Part shown: positions 1 through 5,403 of the stretch, piece after piece
Layout of the letters: each line of letters begins with the position of its first letter
Position numbering within the stretch: the stretch's first letter is position 1
Assembly: GCA_017467085.1 (NCBI GenBank)
Contig: JAFTSW010000071.1
Coordinates: 1 to 39,744 of the forward strand
From: Clostridia bacterium
Lineage (GTDB): Bacteria > Bacillota > Clostridia > Oscillospirales > CAG-272
Length of the DNA: 39,744 bases
Direction of reading: 5' to 3'
Notes under the pieces: model-generated
The model's database searches: none
The model's input: the letters and a program-made list of their open reading frames with translations, nothing else
Told to the model about the DNA's origin: nothing
Translations under genes and position numbers: made by a program

Positions 1-4
1 AGAA

Positions 5-424
5 ATGATGGATAAGAACATTAGATTCCGCAAGGGCTTGTATCGTTTCTTCCTTGGCATCGATATTTTCTTTGGTGTTCTGACGCTGATTTTCCTTTTC
101 GTGTTTCCTCCGGTTGGCTTGATTGGAATTGCGGTTACTGTGCTATACGCACTGGTTGCGGCCTCTATTAAGCAATCCATTAACGGAAAGAAACCAATAT
201 TTGATTTGTTTCGAGAAGGAACGAAAACCTGTAGAAAGTGTAAACATACATTTGCAAAGAAAGACCATTTGACATGCCCGCACTGTGCTCGTGTGAGAGA
301 ATTTAAGCGTAAATATGCAGAAATTATAAAAAGCAAAACGCCGCCCCCGAACGACACGGATCACGAGGATTTCTGGGAAGAACTCGGAATGTTGATGTTG
401 ATAGATGAAATATTTTTTGATTAA
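5..424 (+). CDS. Small membrane protein with a zinc-ribbon-like cysteine cluster
   Basis: I do not recognise a named family. The 139-residue product has a basic N-terminus, then two hydrophobic segments (about residues 13-35 and 37-53) that should form a membrane hairpin. A cytosolic tail follows with two cysteine pairs, CRKC (about 75-78) and CPHC (about 90-93), which look like a zinc ribbon. The C-terminus is acidic. Two ATG codons stand in tandem (5 and 8) and either could be the start; the upstream region is outside the window. Its stop lies 12 bases before the next start, with that gene's ribosome site in between, so the two are probably co-transcribed. The base composition is AT-rich like the rest of the accessory region. 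A role in membrane-linked regulation is possible but not shown. Confidence 0.6.
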   Translation: MMDKNIRFRKGLYRFFLGIDIFFGVLTLIFLFVFPPVGLIGIAVTVLYALVAASIKQSINGKKPIFDLFREGTKTCRKCKHTFAKKDHLTCPHCARVREFKRKYAEIIKSKTPPPNDTDHEDFWEELGMLMLIDEIFFD

Positions 425-436
425 GGAGTAAATGAA

Positions 437-700
437 ATGTACATTATCGCGGACGTCGAGTGGGTACAAAATCAAACGAATAAGCAAAGTCCCACGCAAC
501 TGTCCGCAGTTCGTGTGGATGAAAACTGGGAGATTGTCGAGGACTTTTCCACATATATTAAGCCTATGAATCCAACATTTTATGATTGGAAACACGTGGC
601 TTATTCCGGAGGAAAGCCCGATCAGTTTATACACGCCCCTCATTGTTATCCCAGAGGGCGATTATCTTGTGCTTGCGGATTATGGTCGTTTCAAAGGTAG
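437..700 (+). pseudogene. N-terminal fragment of a DnaQ-like 3'-5' exonuclease, broken by a deletion or recombination join
   Basis: A good ribosome site (AAGGAG) precedes the ATG. The first 60 or so residues look like the start of a DEDD-family exonuclease: strand 'MYIIADVEW' carries the D-x-E metal-binding pair, followed by 'QLSAVRVDENWEIVEDFSTY', which is the usual second strand where the family describes sample and schedule. After 'AYSGGKPDQFIHA' (near base 630) the match stops and the frame runs on for 23 unrelated residues to a stop at 700. Those bases read in frame +3 instead encode the end of a PglZ domain. A complete exonuclease would need over 100 more residues including the later Asp/His motifs, so this copy cannot be active. 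I infer a join between two genes at about 620-645. Confidence 0.6.
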
Positions 701-1382
701 CAGAGCAGCAAATGTTGAGGTTCACGGCGGCGCTTCGTTGGAAGAAGTTGTTATTCCGATTATTTCGTTAACTCTGAAGCGTCAGACTGAAATAATCATT
801 AGTATCATCTCCGATAATTCAAATTGGGAAGAACTTGAGACAATGGAGTCGTTTCAAACATATATTTTGCCGATTGCAGAAAAAATTGATGACAAGCGCA
901 TACAACGAGTGCTTCCTAAAATGGTGAAGGAAGTTGAAGATTATATTCGTTCCGTTGAGTCATCTGAAGATAAATATCAATTTTCACGTCGCTTCGCCTG
1001 GCGAGCCACATGTGTTGATGGCTCAAAGCATGGAATCAGTCCGTTGGATTATGAAACGGAATCCGAATATCTTGCTGCCATAGAAGATCGCAAATATGGA
1101 TGGCGCAAATATTTAGCTCCTTCAAAACTAAGGTTTGCTAATCCAATGGATTATGAAACTGCTGAAGAATTTCATGCGGCGGTTCAAGAAGCTTTTAATC
1201 GGGAGACCAGGGCTAGATCGGTCAATAAGCATAATACTAACGACAGAAATATTTATAAGTTCTGTAAGGTTGAGCTAGAGGAAGAGCCGAGAAATACATA
1301 TTATTATTTTCCCGGATCGTTATCTCTATGTATAGGGGATCAAGTCATTGTTCCGTTAGGTCGAGATAACAAGGAAGCATAG
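626..1382 (+). pseudogene. C-terminal PglZ fragment running into a 'DYETE-x-Y' repeat protein
   Basis: Read in frame +3, the segment 'IPEGDYLVLADYGRFKGSR' followed by 'AANVEVHGGASLEEVVIPII' (about 640-765) matches the conserved end of PglZ, the alkaline-phosphatase-fold protein of BREX and Pgl phage-defence systems. The rest of PglZ (hundreds of residues) is missing. The frame continues without a stop into a different kind of sequence: an ATG at 843, a helical stretch with 'RIQRVLPKMVKEVEDYI', then two copies of a 'PLDYETESEYLAA'/'PMDYETAEEFHAA' motif, each near an aromatic-rich 'YGWRKY' type segment. The end, 'GDQVIVPLGRDNKEA', looks like the start of a small beta domain cut short by TAG at 1380. 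The 843-1382 part could be expressed by itself, but I see no strong ribosome site. Products of this locus are probably not functional. Confidence 0.5.
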
Positions 1383-1425
1383 TCTCGGCTCATCCGAGAT
1401 GTTATGCAGCGTAAAGGAGGAAAAT

Positions 1426-1668
1426 ATGGCTTACAAGGTTTACTCACTTCTGTGCCGTAATCACGATCACGGCGAAATGGACTACAAAGGAGAGGGCGAT
1501 TTTGAATGCCCGGTTTGTGGATTTACATACCACGACGATGACTACGATGATGACGGCAGTAGCGAAAGATTGAGCGTTTACGACGCAGCCCTCATTTGGA
1601 AATCCAAAGGCAAGGACGAAGATTATATGTTCGGTTATACCGAAGACGAGCTTGAAGATGCTCTGTAA
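1426..1668 (+). CDS. Small acidic protein with one CxxC knuckle
   Basis: An 80-residue protein of unknown function. I chose the ATG at 1426 over an in-frame ATG at 1399 because AAAGGAGG lies 6 bases before it. A 'CPVCGF' knuckle at about residues 30-35, with an earlier Cys/His set ('LLCRNHDHGE'), suggests a small rubredoxin-like or zinc-ribbon fold. It is followed by a very acidic run of Asp residues and an alpha-helical C-terminus ('YTEDELEDAL'). Such short proteins are common in Clostridia mobile and accessory DNA. It is followed 12 bases later by another small gene, and the two probably share a transcript. Confidence 0.6.
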   Translation: MAYKVYSLLCRNHDHGEMDYKGEGDFECPVCGFTYHDDDYDDDGSSERLSVYDAALIWKSKGKDEDYMFGYTEDELEDAL

Positions 1669-1680
1669 GGGGGGATAAGG

Positions 1681-1851
1681 ATGCTTGTTTTAGGAATTAA
1701 CCACATTCTCAAATGGTGTCAAATTGTTTCGGGGGGCAGAAGATACACTTGCCCCACTAAGATGATAAACGGAGAGTTGTTCTTTCATTTCAAAAAGGAA
1801 TGGCACCGAGTATTAGACTTTGCAACGAAGCACACCCACGAATTCAAATAA
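1681..1851 (+). CDS. Small basic protein of 56 residues
   Basis: This short reading frame has a strong purine-rich ribosome site (GGGGGGATAAGG) immediately upstream, an ATG start and a convincing stop just before a terminator hairpin. The product begins MLVLGINHILKWCQ and is rich in Lys, His and aromatic residues, with two cysteines ('KWCQ' and 'YTCP'). The family is unknown. It follows the acidic CxxC protein by 12 bases, and the opposite charges of the two make a pair conceivable, but that is only a guess. Confidence 0.45.
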   Translation: MLVLGINHILKWCQIVSGGRRYTCPTKMINGELFFHFKKEWHRVLDFATKHTHEFK

Positions 1852-1857
1852 AAAACG

Positions 1858-1886
1858 AGTGGCAAGGATGATGAGTCCCTGCCACT
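1858..1886. terminator. Bidirectional hairpin terminator between convergent genes
   Basis: AGTGGCAAGGA pairs with TCCCTGCCACT (one mismatch in 11) around a 7-base loop, followed by TTTTAATTT on the plus strand and preceded by A-rich sequence that gives a U-run on the minus strand. It separates the small plus-strand gene ending at 1851 from the minus-strand gene ending at 1893. Confidence 0.7.
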
Positions 1887-1892
1887 TTTAAT

Positions 1893-2666
1893 TTACTTGG
1901 TGTAAGCCCTATATTTAGTTTCTATATACTCGATATTATCAGCATTCATAACGCTATAGTAAGGTCGCAATGAATCATAAAATTTTTTGTATCTTCCGTT
2001 CTTACCATTTTGAGTTTTTAAGGCTTCCGCCTTGTCAAATGTGTCGCAGAAGTATCTTACTAAAAATTGCTTTATTGCTTCCTGATATTGAGATTTTATT
2101 TCGGACAGTGCTGCAGATGGAGAAGCACCAGAAAAACTAACGTATTCTTCCAGTTTGCACAAATGCTCGCCTTTTTCAACAAGCAGATTTAATCTTGAGA
2201 AAAATGTCTCTGGGTCTAAGGTTGATTCGATAATTTTTTTGCAGTCATTCATAATACGGAGATCATTTTGGGCTTGCTGATTCGAAGCGTTGCGTAATTG
2301 TTGCTCACTCATTGAAAGCCTGTCACTATGTTCGCCGGTTATTAATGTCTGCCATTCGAGGAGACGCTCCTTTTTCGATTGAGAGGTTAGGCTGAAGGAG
2401 GAATTATTGTGAGGTGTATTGCTCTTTGGGGTATTGGGATTTTTCTTGCATGCTCGATATATTGCTCGTATCGGAAGAAAGAACATAAGGTAGCACATGC
2501 CGTAAATGAGCCAGCAACAGCCGAGAATCATATACCACATAAGATTCATCATTCCGTAGATGCAGAGCATAACGATGCCTGTTGCGCCTTTCATTCTGAA
2601 TCCAATGCCAAAGCGCCATTTTCCCATTTTCAGTAAAGTTCTATGAAAGCCAACTCCGAAGTGCAT
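1893..2666 (-). CDS. Membrane-anchored protein of unknown function
   Basis: A 257-residue protein. The ATG at 2666 (MHFGVGFHRTLL) has GGAGG 7 bases upstream and is preferred over an in-frame ATG at 2699. Residues about 15-75 hold a Gly-rich amphipathic stretch and then a strongly hydrophobic region with many Met, Cys and Trp residues, probably two membrane passes. A low-complexity Asn/Ser linker follows, and then a roughly 160-residue helical domain ('RLLEWQTLITGEHSDRLSMS' onwards) ending in 'NADNIEYIETKYRAYTK'. The soluble domain is of a type common in Clostridia accessory DNA but I know no function for it. It has its own promoter (2703-2731) and converges on the small plus-strand genes. Confidence 0.55.
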   Translation of the reverse strand: MHFGVGFHRTLLKMGKWRFGIGFRMKGATGIVMLCIYGMMNLMWYMILGCCWLIYGMCYLMFFLPIRAIYRACKKNPNTPKSNTPHNNSSFSLTSQSKKERLLEWQTLITGEHSDRLSMSEQQLRNASNQQAQNDLRIMNDCKKIIESTLDPETFFSRLNLLVEKGEHLCKLEEYVSFSGASPSAALSEIKSQYQEAIKQFLVRYFCDTFDKAEALKTQNGKNGRYKKFYDSLRPYYSVMNADNIEYIETKYRAYTK

Positions 2667-2702
2667 AAGCAGTCCTCCATCAAATAATAGTATTGCCAAA
2701 TT

Positions 2703-2731
2703 ATTATATCACATTTTTTGCATTTTTTCAA
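2703..2731 (-). promoter_or_regulatory. Sigma-A-type promoter for the gene at 1893-2666
   Basis: On the minus strand TTGAAA is followed after exactly 17 bases by TATAAT, with a TG two bases before the -10 box (extended -10). It lies about 40 bases before the chosen start codon. Confidence 0.7.
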
Positions 2732-2802
2732 TAGAAAAATCAATGTTCTGTGATGTAAACTGATGGCGTTTCGCATCACCTTTTTGTTATCAAAATGTTC
2801 AC

Positions 2803-2831
2803 TGGACTTACACCCACTTGTATGGTATATT
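2803..2831 (+). promoter_or_regulatory. Probable promoter for the two small genes at 2856-3319
   Basis: TGGACT, a 17-base spacer and TATATT with a TG before the -10 box. The -35 matches four of six consensus bases. It lies 25 bases before the ATG at 2856. A small hairpin (TGATGGCG/CGCATCA with one bulged G, 2761-2779) followed by CCTTTTTG precedes it and could stop transcription entering from upstream. Confidence 0.5.
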
Positions 2832-2855
2832 GTTGGCTACAAGGAGGGAAGACCT

Positions 2856-3119
2856 ATGAACAAAATGATATTAGAATTATGGCGCGGAAACATATGTCCG
2901 CATGCGGATGGGCGAGAAAACTCACCCGAGATGAAGCAACTGTTAGAGTACATCAGCAGGCACAACGAAGATTTACAGCAAACGATGACTGACGAGCAAA
3001 AGGAAATCTTTGAGAAGTTCCACGATTGCTGGAGCGAATACGCCAGTCTTTCGGATGAGGCGATTTTCGAATATGCCTTCAAGCTGGGTATGAGCCTTGC
3101 CATTGAAACTCTTACATAA
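2856..3119 (+). CDS. Small protein resembling the DUF6809 family
   Basis: An 87-residue protein starting MNKMILELWRGNICPHADG. The ATG at 2856 has AAGGAGGG 9 bases upstream, so the longer in-frame extension from 2763 is rejected. The pattern 'L-x-x-L-W-x-G-x-I-C-P' at the N-terminus followed by a helical segment with 'FHDCWSEYASLSDEAIFEYAFKLGMSLAIETL' is shared by short Clostridia proteins that I associate from memory with DUF6809; their function is not known. The next gene starts 14 bases downstream, so they form a two-gene unit. Confidence 0.55.
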   Translation: MNKMILELWRGNICPHADGRENSPEMKQLLEYISRHNEDLQQTMTDEQKEIFEKFHDCWSEYASLSDEAIFEYAFKLGMSLAIETLT

Positions 3120-3133
3120 AAATGGAGGGAACG

Positions 3134-3319
3134 ATGGCAGAATACAAAAAAGAAGAGATCAGCGCGGGGAAAGTTGAAATAGATATAAATCAAATACCCC
3201 CGTTCCAAATGAGGCTCCTCTGCAAGACGATTCTTGAGGCTTGTCAAAAGTTTTATTCTGACCCCGAGAATGTCAAAAAATATGAGGAGTGGAAGCGGTC
3301 AAAAGAAGAGAAAGGTTAA
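3134..3319 (+). CDS. Small conserved-type protein of 61 residues
   Basis: The ATG at 3134 is preceded by GGAGGGA and is preferred over ATG 3122, which sits inside that ribosome site. The protein starts MAEYKKEEISAGKVEIDINQ and has a middle helix 'MRLLCKTILEACQKFYSDPEN' and a charged C-terminus. Function unknown; proteins of this size and pattern are common next to DUF6809-like genes in integrative elements. A hairpin follows at 3325-3350. Confidence 0.5.
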   Translation: MAEYKKEEISAGKVEIDINQIPPFQMRLLCKTILEACQKFYSDPENVKKYEEWKRSKEEKG

Positions 3320-3324
3320 AAAAT

Positions 3325-3350
3325 CAGGCGGCATCGAAAGGTGTCGCCTG
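3325..3350 (+). terminator. Hairpin after the small-gene pair, no U-run
   Basis: CAGGCGGCA pairs with TGTCGCCTG (nine pairs, one G-T) around an 8-base loop. It lies six bases after the stop at 3319. There is no T-tract after it, so it may act as an mRNA 3' stabiliser or a weak terminator. Confidence 0.4.
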
Positions 3351-3384
3351 TGTCATCAGTAGCTAAATATTTTATTGCGGACAC

Positions 3385-3412
3385 TTGCAAAATTCAGGAA
3401 ATGTGGTATAAT
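3385..3412 (+). promoter_or_regulatory. Strong promoter reading into a gene-free structured stretch
   Basis: TTGCAA, 16 bases, TATAAT with TG at the extended -10 position. No reading frame with a ribosome site follows for more than 800 bases on this strand, which points to a non-coding transcript starting near 3419. Confidence 0.6.
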
Positions 3413-3418
3413 AGAAGC

Positions 3419-3513
3419 AGAGTATAGTTTAAGTCTGGGAAAACGGCTTTTATAAAGCATTTTTCAGGTCCAAATCCTGATGCTCGGAGGGGTGCAGAAA
3501 TGCGCCCTTTTTT
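3419..3513 (+). ncRNA. Putative small structured RNA (about 95 nt)
   Basis: Transcription from the promoter at 3385-3412 would give an RNA with three stems: GCTTT-TAT-AAAGC (3446-3458); GCAT..CAGG pairing with CCTGATGC across a 4-base bulge (3457-3483); and GGGTGCA-GAAA-TGCGCCC (3490-3507) followed by six T residues, a standard intrinsic terminator with a GNRA-like loop. AAACGGCTT at 3441-3449 is also complementary to AAGCCGTTT at 3523-3531, so if transcription reads through, a closing stem could enclose the hairpins. I compared it from memory with SRP RNA, c-di-GMP, ZTP, fluoride and preQ1 motifs and saw no match. It could be a small RNA or an orphan leader. Confidence 0.45.
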
Positions 3514-3566
3514 ACTGTTTTCAAGCCGTTTATGAGTAAAATTTTATTGTGCAAACACCGAGGGGT

Positions 3567-3671
3567 ATAATTTCACAGTGAATGCAACTGTACTAAAATA
3601 TATCAAGAAAAGGGGACTTGAACCCATTTAGTACGAAAAGTAAGATAAATAAACTGCTATTGTGAAATTAT
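3567..3671. repeat. Nested inverted-repeat element of about 105 bp
   Basis: Three nested pairs share one axis: TAATTTCACA (3568-3577) with TGTGAAATTA (3661-3670); GTACTAAA (3590-3597) with TTTAGTAC (3627-3634); and CAAG (3604-3607) with CTTG (3617-3620). Between the inner arms the minus strand reads GGGTTCAAGTCCCC, which resembles a tRNA T-arm. No coding sequence is seen. Options are a structured RNA, a cruciform-forming site, or the end of a mobile element beside tRNA-Pro. Confidence 0.5.
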
Positions 3672-3722
3672 TCTTTTCTGGTGAAAAGAGGCTAAAACCT
3701 TATGTTATATATGGTTTTAAGC

Positions 3723-3775
3723 AAAAAAATAAGAAGCGTGGTTGCAATACATAACGTATCACAATTACGCTTCTT
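3723..3775 (-). terminator. Intrinsic terminator of tRNA-Pro
   Basis: On the minus strand, directly after the tRNA, a 20-base arm starting AAGAAGCGT pairs with an arm ending ACGCTTCTT (3731-3775; mostly paired, 5-base loop). A run of seven T residues follows (3729 down to 3723). Confidence 0.75.
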
Positions 3776-3778
3776 ATT

Positions 3779-3854
3779 TGGTCTGAGTGACAAGACTTGA
3801 ACTTGCGGCCTCTACCACCCCAAGGTAGCGCGCTACCAGCTGCGCCACACCCAG
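3779..3854 (-). tRNA. tRNA-Pro, anticodon GGG
   Basis: The minus strand folds as a complete 76-nt cloverleaf with encoded CCA: acceptor CTGGGTG/CACTCAG, D-stem GCGC/GCGC, anticodon stem CTACC/GGTAG with loop TTGGGGT (anticodon GGG at loop positions 3-5), a 5-base variable loop, T-stem GCAAG/CTTGT with loop TTCAAGT, discriminator A, then CCA. It decodes CCC and CCU. It sits at the edge of the accessory region, and tRNA genes often mark such edges because integrases use them as targets. Confidence 0.95.
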
Positions 3855-3880
3855 AAACCCTTGCTTTTGCAAGCCCGATT

Positions 3881-3909
3881 ATTATAGCACAAAGAATTGC
3901 GCTTGTCAA
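3881..3909 (-). promoter_or_regulatory. Consensus promoter of tRNA-Pro
   Basis: On the minus strand TTGACA and TATAAT, both perfect, are separated by 17 bases. It lies 26 bases before the mature tRNA 5' end. The short leader contains a CTTGC/GCAAG hairpin. Confidence 0.85.
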
Positions 3910-3968
3910 GGGTTTATTCTAAAAAATTTTCGTTTTTTCAAAAAAAGAAAAAATGCTGTGTTTTTTTG

Positions 3969-3997
3969 TTGACAAATTGCAGAACGTATGGTAACAT
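3969..3997 (+). promoter_or_regulatory. Promoter of the RNase III gene
   Basis: TTGACA, 17 bases, TAACAT on the plus strand. It is divergent from the tRNA-Pro promoter, with about 60 bases between the two -35 boxes. Transcription would start near 4004 and leave a leader of about 250 nt before the RNase III start codon. Confidence 0.6.
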
Positions 3998-4003
3998 TAA
4001 GGG

Positions 4004-4256
4004 CGCAAAGGATATTAAATTACGTAATCCACAACGCCAGAAGGCGGAAAGAAAAGACAAATGGCTTTCTTTCCTTTCTGTCTGTTCTTGCGCTTTCCTG
4101 CGGTGTAGATTATTTAGCTTAAAATCTTGGCTTACAAGGGCATCGTATCGCATACTCGAACAGTAGGGTCTTTTTGCGTTTGTATGCTTGAATAATATGC
4201 CAGAGTTATAGTTTTTTATGTCCTTTGCAAAATGTTATTTTGCGGAGGATTTTTTT
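4004..4256 (+). promoter_or_regulatory. Long structured leader ahead of the RNase III gene
   Basis: No gene is visible in this stretch. The main structure is AGAAGG plus GAAAGAAA (4039-4054, 2-base bulge) pairing with TTTCTTTC plus CTTTCT (4066-4079): 14 pairs around an 11-base loop. An alternative small hairpin CGCC-AGAA-GGCG (4035-4046) shares bases with it, so the two exclude each other. A long RNA duplex in front of an RNase III gene suggests self-cleavage control as known for E. coli rnc; that is inference. Confidence 0.4.
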
Positions 4257-5285
4257 ATGAAAAACAGTACGGAATTCATTGAACTGATTGAGGAGCGTAT
4301 TGGCTACACGTTTGAAAACAAGCTTTTGCTTGTGCAGGCCTTCACCCGAAAGTCGTACAGTGCAGAGCATACGGGAATTCCGAACAACGAGGTCTTGGAG
4401 TTTTACGGAGATGCTGTTTTGTCGCTTTCAGTTGCGGACCTTTTGCTCGATTGCTGTGCAACTCAGAACGAGAAGCGCTTTGGCTTCTCGGCAAAGGAAG
4501 GGGAACTTAGCGCTTGGCGTAGCAAGTTGACCAACAAAAAATATTTAGCCAACAGAATGCGCGCCTTGAATTTGCAGGATTTCCTTTTGGCAAGTATAGG
4601 CGATAGACAGCAAGGCGTTCTCAACGAGGACTCCGTGCAGGAGGATTTGTTTGAAAGCATCGTTGGCGCTATTTATCTGGATTGCGGGCGTGATTTGTCT
4701 GTTGTGAACGGTATAGTGGAAAATTTGCTTGATATTAAGGACGGACTTTCCAAAGAAAACGTATCCAGCAGCCCTAAAAACGATGTGCAGGAGTGGTGCC
4801 AAAAGCGAGGGTATGATATTCCCCAATATAACACCTCTTTCTCCTTGGATGCCAACGGCTTTGAATCTTGTTGCAGCATTGCGGAGCTGGATATATGCGT
4901 GCGTGGCACCGGAAAAAACAAGAAGGAGGCAGAAAACAACGCCGCCGCCGCAGTCTATAAGCTCTTGCGTGAGGTAGAAGAAAGCCATCCGGAAGGTGAC
5001 CTCAGACTTGACGGGGAACTTGCCCCGTTCTGGGCTGTTAACAAGCTCCAGGAGTATTGCCAGGCAGAGGGGCTTCCGTTCCCTGCATATTCTGTGCAGG
5101 AGGAAACGGTAAGCGGCGACAAGCATGTTTTCACGGTTTGCTGTTGCTTTCAAGGCCAGTCTACGTTGGGGAAAGGTACCAACAAAAAAGCAGCTAAGAA
5201 GCAGGCGGCGTATCTGATGCTGGTGCAGTTAGGCTTGACGGATGGAAGTGAGGACCCCTTTGACCCCTACGAGCCCTGGTTCTGA
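4257..5285 (+). CDS. RNase III with two C-terminal dsRNA-binding domains
   Basis: A 342-residue double-strand-specific endoribonuclease. The ATG at 4257 follows GGAGG by 8 bases; an upstream in-frame ATG (4218) has no ribosome site. The catalytic domain covers about residues 5-160 with the signature 'NEVLEFYGDAVLSL' (44-57). Glu48, Asp52, Asp130 and Glu133 (in 'DLFESIVGAIYLD') correspond to the four metal-binding residues, so it should be active. Bacterial RNase III normally ends with one dsRBD at about 220-250 residues. Here there are two: about 175-240 and 258-326, the second with the basic 'GTNKKAAKKQAA' that contacts RNA. It is a single gene between its own promoter and a strong terminator, not in the usual smc/ftsY setting, so it is likely an extra paralogue of the housekeeping rnc. 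A job in RNA-based defence or in processing a particular structured RNA is possible but inferred. Confidence 0.85.
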   Translation: MKNSTEFIELIEERIGYTFENKLLLVQAFTRKSYSAEHTGIPNNEVLEFYGDAVLSLSVADLLLDCCATQNEKRFGFSAKEGELSAWRSKLTNKKYLANRMRALNLQDFLLASIGDRQQGVLNEDSVQEDLFESIVGAIYLDCGRDLSVVNGIVENLLDIKDGLSKENVSSSPKNDVQEWCQKRGYDIPQYNTSFSLDANGFESCCSIAELDICVRGTGKNKKEAENNAAAAVYKLLREVEESHPEGDLRLDGELAPFWAVNKLQEYCQAEGLPFPAYSVQEETVSGDKHVFTVCCCFQGQSTLGKGTNKKAAKKQAAYLMLVQLGLTDGSEDPFDPYEPWF

Positions 5286-5294
5286 TACCGATAC

Positions 5295-5330
5295 AAAAAG
5301 AACCGATTTCAGATGAAATCGGTTCTTTTT
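5295..5330. terminator. Strong bidirectional terminator
   Basis: A perfect 16-bp stem, AAAAAGAACCGATTTC against GAAATCGGTTCTTTTT, with a 4-base AGAT loop. It gives U-runs on both strands and serves the convergent RNase III and Mrr-like genes. Confidence 0.9.
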
Positions 5331-5403
5331 GTTTGTTTTTTAAGCAAAAAAGAAAGCTTTTCTCCAGCCAAAAACTAAATAAATAGTTGTATTTCGTTTG
5401 TTT

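Noticed and set aside
3601-3634. Minus-strand T-arm-like string as a truncated tRNA gene
   Set aside because: It lacks a good fifth T-stem pair, a matching acceptor strand and CCA, and is explained at least as well by the nested inverted repeat. Kept only as part of that finding.
3700-3909. Minus-strand open frame across tRNA-Pro
   Set aside because: The bases form a complete tRNA cloverleaf with promoter and terminator; the translation is only a shadow of the tRNA.
4218-4256. Earlier ATG for the RNase III gene
   Set aside because: No ribosome site before it, while GGAGG stands before ATG 4257 and the family N-terminus begins there.
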